This document shows positions 61,101-64,000 of a stretch of 64,000 bases of DNA, piece after piece. This DNA is from Ampelocalamus luodianensis (lineage: Eukaryota; Streptophyta; Magnoliopsida; Poales; Poaceae), in contig CM070624.1 of NCBI GenBank assembly GCA_036346255.1, positions 19,252,626-19,316,625 on the forward strand, read 5' to 3'. Within the stretch, counting starts at the first letter, position 1, and the number at the start of each line of letters is the position of its first letter. The notes beneath the pieces are model-generated. The model was not told where the DNA came from and ran no database searches. It saw only the letters and a program-made list of their open reading frames with translations. Position numbers and translations under genes: made by a program.

Positions 61101-62531
61101 TTCCAGTAATGGAAATTGCCTTGCAGATGTATTGGGACTTTGGGTCGGTAGATGACCGACTGAATTGACGATTGATTTCTCTAGCACTGACTTTTGAGCT
61201 TCTTCTGACCATCTCTATTTTGTAAAACAGATATTGCACAAGTCTACAGCAAATTTGTTGGTCCTCTTCCTTCATCCATGAAGGAATTTGCCTTGGGCAT
61301 CCACAAAATTTTCCCACATATTGCAGATACCAGGCATCTTATGTCTGTTGAAGCGGTTCAGTATCTTATGAGGCAGAAAAGCAAATCACTGTCTTCAGCT
61401 TTCTCATTGTTGTGCCCTGCACTTTGTTCACCCGTTGAGAAGTCATCCACCCTTCCTCCTGTTAGAATTGAAGTTGAAGCAGATGAAACAACGTATGGTT
61501 TGTTCTGGATCCTTGATGTCTTACGTGCTTGCCTTCTGCCCTTCTTTATATGATAGTTCACATGCTTAAGCCCAAAATTGCTTCTGCATGTACAGAGAAC
61601 ATCGCTAGTAGCTTTTCATGTATGGTAGAATCAGATGGTTTTAGCAATTGGTATTATTTATGATCTTTCTCTTCTGTTGTTTCCCCTATCCTGCAGGTTA
61701 TCTTGCTTCACTACAGGTGCTAAGCATGAAGCAGGATATGATGCATTCATGACTGGATGTGTTTTTGCGCAGTTGTGTGCTTATCTTGACATCAAATTTG
61801 AGCACCTCTCACCTACAGAGAACCTAGCAACAAACAACAAGCTGCAGAAACACATCAACCTTCTGTCCCCTTGCTGGAACAGCGGAACTGTGGTTGATTT
61901 AAGTTCTGGCACGGAGAGACCAGATCCAGGTTATAAGCGTAGATATCCTGCTGCTGTGTATGATAACGTTGTTCTCATCTGGGGATTCCAATCTAAGCTG
62001 AGACCAAAGGATATAAAGGATTGCATCTGCAAAGTGTTTGGTCCAGCTTAGCTTACGTCAATCTTCTCGATTGATTCCACTTCTGTTCTCGTTCAGTTTA
62101 GTAAACAAGAGTCTGTAAACGATTTCTTGGATTTTAAGGCTACCTTAGAGAGGACAGATAGTGCTATTTCAGTTTTGCACCCTCTGTCAACTATATTGGA
62201 AGGAGGCCAAACACGAGCTGCAAAATATGATACCTACAGAGACATTTGCAGCTCATCTGTATCAAAGTTTTTCTTTGCAGATCAAGCTGAAGCAGTTTGT
62301 TCAACTTCAAAGAGTCAGCTCAAATGTGAGAACGTAGATGCTGGTGTTGTCTTTGGAACAAACGATAGTATTCTTGATGAAACTGTGCTTGCCTCGGTAA
62401 AGCAGGCAGAAGGAACTAAGTCTTGTTCCAAGAATCAAGAGGATAATGATATTTCATGCCAAGATATCTTAGATGCACTACAGCTACAAGATGGCAAAAC
62501 CTTGTTTGCCAAACGAATGAGAAGCGCATGA
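58112..62531 (+). CDS. PARN-like poly(A)-specific ribonuclease (CAF1/DEDDh family), with lesions
   Basis: Exons: 58112-58481, 59407-59537, 59744-60072, 60459-60572, 60878-61004, 61231-61492 and 61697-62531 (about 720 residues if both lesions are ignored). The four DEDDh catalytic acids are visible: Asp and Glu in GIDLEMSGV, Asp in GHSCFLDIAQVY, and Asp with His in HEAGYDAFMTG. This family removes poly(A) tails in the nucleus, cytosol or mitochondria. The ATG at 58112 starts an Arg/Leu-rich leader (MQTRRRLLPLLRAPPP) resembling a mitochondrial targeting peptide. That leader is one base out of frame with the catalytic part, which opens at a GTG at 58219 after a G-rich tract (58208-58219). A second lesion is an in-frame TAG at 62049, after which the same frame stays open to TGA at 62529 with coding-like sequence (QFSKQESVNDFLDFKATLER). 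A weak 63-nt intron (62034-62096) could remove the TAG. Enzyme identity is firm; gene status is open. Confidence 0.85.
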
Positions 62532-63225
62532 CTGATGTCGATCTCCTTCCACAGTTTATTAGACTTACGTTTTTTTGTGGGGGTGGGGGGTGCTTATCGA
62601 TGTATTTGGGCGGAGTGCTATTTACCATTTACCTTGTCCATTGAAACTATGCACTACAGAATTACCTTGTGCCGATGCAGGAAAGATTATGATCTCATTT
62701 ACTAGAATTATTTAGAATTTTAGATGATGCCACCTTTTTAACCCATTGGAGAGCATCTGTTCTGAAATCTGATCCTGACTATGCACTTCAAGGTTAAAAA
62801 CTGAAAACCCAACAACCAAGTAGATTGTTCTTTTCTAAACCAACCGAACAAAATGTAATAAGTAGTTTCAGGGGACAAATATCTTTGGTGGTTGATCGAT
62901 AATGCAAAGCCAAGACATGTCTTCTACATGCAAGAAAAAATGTTACTGCTATAAAAGTTGATTTCTTGTTACAAAAGTTGCCCGTAATTTTTGTGCATTA
63001 TCTCAAACATAGTCGCATTTATAAGAAGAATCTACCTATGAAGTGTTCTTTTTTTGGTCTTTCTATCTCTTACCCGCCGCGAAGGCGTGAACAGCACAGT
63101 AAAGTGATATTCGCATTTTCCTGCTGCTTTTGTAAGAAAATTTTACTACTGGTCTACTAGTAATACGCATTTGGTTATTCCACTTAGGAGCTTACCACCC
63201 AACCAAACCACAGTAAAAGCGTCCC
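62532..63225. other. Intergenic: PARN-like 3' end and promoter of the RRM gene
   Basis: Includes a G-rich run (62577-62590) and AT-rich sequence. No separate gene and no clear TATA box is supported. Confidence 0.5.
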
Positions 63226-64000
63226 ATGGACGCCGGCGGCCAGCTCAGTGCCGTCGCCGCGGCCGCCTTCCCGCAGGCGGAGGCGATCGCCGCCGTCCAG
63301 GACGCCCACTTCCCCACCCCTTCCACCGACGAGGACTGCGACGACCTCTACGGCGACGTCAACCTCGGGCTCGGCTTCCTCCCCCTCCCTCCACCCTCCC
63401 CTGCCTCCCCGACCTCCCCTCCCAAAACCCCTTCTCCCGGTCGCTCCATCCCATCACCATCCCCACCGCCGCACCGTACCCCGCCCCCCAAACCCCAGCC
63501 CGAGCCCCAACCAAAGCCCACCCCACAGTACCAGCCGCCGCTTCCCGCGCCAAAACCCACCCGGCGACATCAGCCGCCGCAGCGCGCGTCGTCGGGGGGC
63601 TACACGTCGCCGCCCACCACGGCGCTTTATATCGGCGAGCTCCCCTGGTGGACGACGGACGCGGAGGTGGAGGCCGCGCTCGCGTCGCACGGCGCGCTCC
63701 ACGGCCTCCACTTCTACGCCGACAAGCTCACCGGCAAGTCGTGCGGCTTCTGCCGCGCCGACTTCCTCCACCCGGCCGCGGCCGCCTCGGCCGCCGCCGT
63801 GCTCCACGGGCGCGCCTTCGGCGGGCGCCACTGCGTCGCCTCGCTTTCCTCTCCACCTGCGCTCCACCGCTCCGACGCCGACTTCCATGTCCAGGCACCG
63901 GCCCCGAACCCCACCCGTGGCCGCGGCGGTAACGCGAGCAACGTGTCGATAGCTCGGGGCAATGTGGGGCCCGTGTTGGGCGATCGGCCGGCTATGGTGT
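63226..64000 (+). CDS. RRM protein resembling CPSF6/CFIm68, 5' part
   Basis: An open frame starts at ATG 63226 (MDAGGQLSAVAAAAF) and runs off the window, so at least 258 residues are present and the 3' part is missing. Residues 20-50 are acidic (STDEDCDDLYGDVNLG). Residues 50-125 are Pro-rich. Residues 129-205 form an RNA-recognition motif: ALYIGELPWWTTDAEVEAAL, then GKSCGFCRADF and GRAFGGRHCVAS. A WWTTD-type first helix and the preceding DDLYGDV block are typical of the 68-kDa subunit of mRNA cleavage factor I (CPSF6), which binds CFIm25 and UGUA elements to steer poly(A)-site choice. RNP1 is modified (KSCGFCRADF). The call rests on the RRM pattern; another plant RRM family is possible. Confidence 0.75.
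   Translation, partial: MDAGGQLSAVAAAAFPQAEAIAAVQDAHFPTPSTDEDCDDLYGDVNLGLGFLPLPPPSPASPTSPPKTPSPGRSIPSPSPPPHRTPPPKPQPEPQPKPTPQYQPPLPAPKPTRRHQPPQRASSGGYTSPPTTALYIGELPWWTTDAEVEAALASHGALHGLHFYADKLTGKSCGFCRADFLHPAAAASAAAVLHGRAFGGRHCVASLSSPPALHRSDADFHVQAPAPNPTRGRGGNASNVSIARGNVGPVLGDRPAMV

Noticed and set aside
63171..63952. Two 234-253 codon open frames overlapping the RRM gene
   Set aside because: They are out-of-phase shadows of the real frame starting at 63226, which shows the RRM.

Overview
This window is nuclear DNA from a grass (Poaceae). The evidence is GC-rich first exons next to AT-rich introns, plant-type spliced genes with grass-like protein sequence, and nested LTR retrotransposons, a grass-type LINE and a MULE. 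I cannot name the species. There is no bacterial-style operon, CRISPR array, rRNA or convincing tRNA.

Layout. 1-6315: no supported gene; a dispersed-repeat-like stretch (about 0.9-3.2 kb), a hexanucleotide microsatellite and a possible MITE. 6325-9477: a Mutator-like element (MULE) with about 270-bp terminal inverted repeats and a perfect 9-bp target duplication, ending about 145 bp upstream of the TATA box of the next gene. 9715-10598: an intact three-exon gene for a small heavy-metal-associated (HMA) isoprenylated protein; a frameshifted fragment of a paralogue lies at 16760-16902, behind a 3.9-kb LTR-like repeat. 19110-38015: a CH-domain kinesin-14 locus of about 17 exons. Its third intron (11.3 kb) holds a LINE tail, a large LTR-type element, a Ty1/copia element with a perfect target duplication, and a second LINE split by a solo LTR. 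A small TRIM-like retroelement sits inside the motor-domain region. 38.6-56.5 kb: a minisatellite, two TG...CA units of about 3 kb with perfect 5-bp target duplications (one nested in an older repeat), and gypsy-LTR-like DNA. 57400-57495: the last exon of a lost indole-3-glycerol-phosphate synthase gene. 58112-62531: a PARN-like deadenylase gene. 63226-64000: the start of a CPSF6/CFIm68-like RRM gene that leaves the window.

The genes are not a pathway; they are ordinary plant genes separated and invaded by transposons. The recurring theme is gene decay: the kinesin has an in-frame stop and several single-base losses, the PARN-like gene has a shift at its N-terminus and an in-frame TAG before its conserved tail, and IGPS and the second HMA gene are fragments. 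This fits pseudogenisation (for example of one subgenome in a polyploid), but consensus indel errors in the assembly are a serious alternative for the two large genes.

I did not find a clearly new biological system. The most interesting leads are the MULE inverted repeats, built from eight GC-rich palindromes centred on TGA(G/C)TCA and placed just upstream of the HMA gene promoter; a probable U12-type AT-AC intron in the kinesin; and an alternative splice acceptor in that gene that would bypass one of its lesions.
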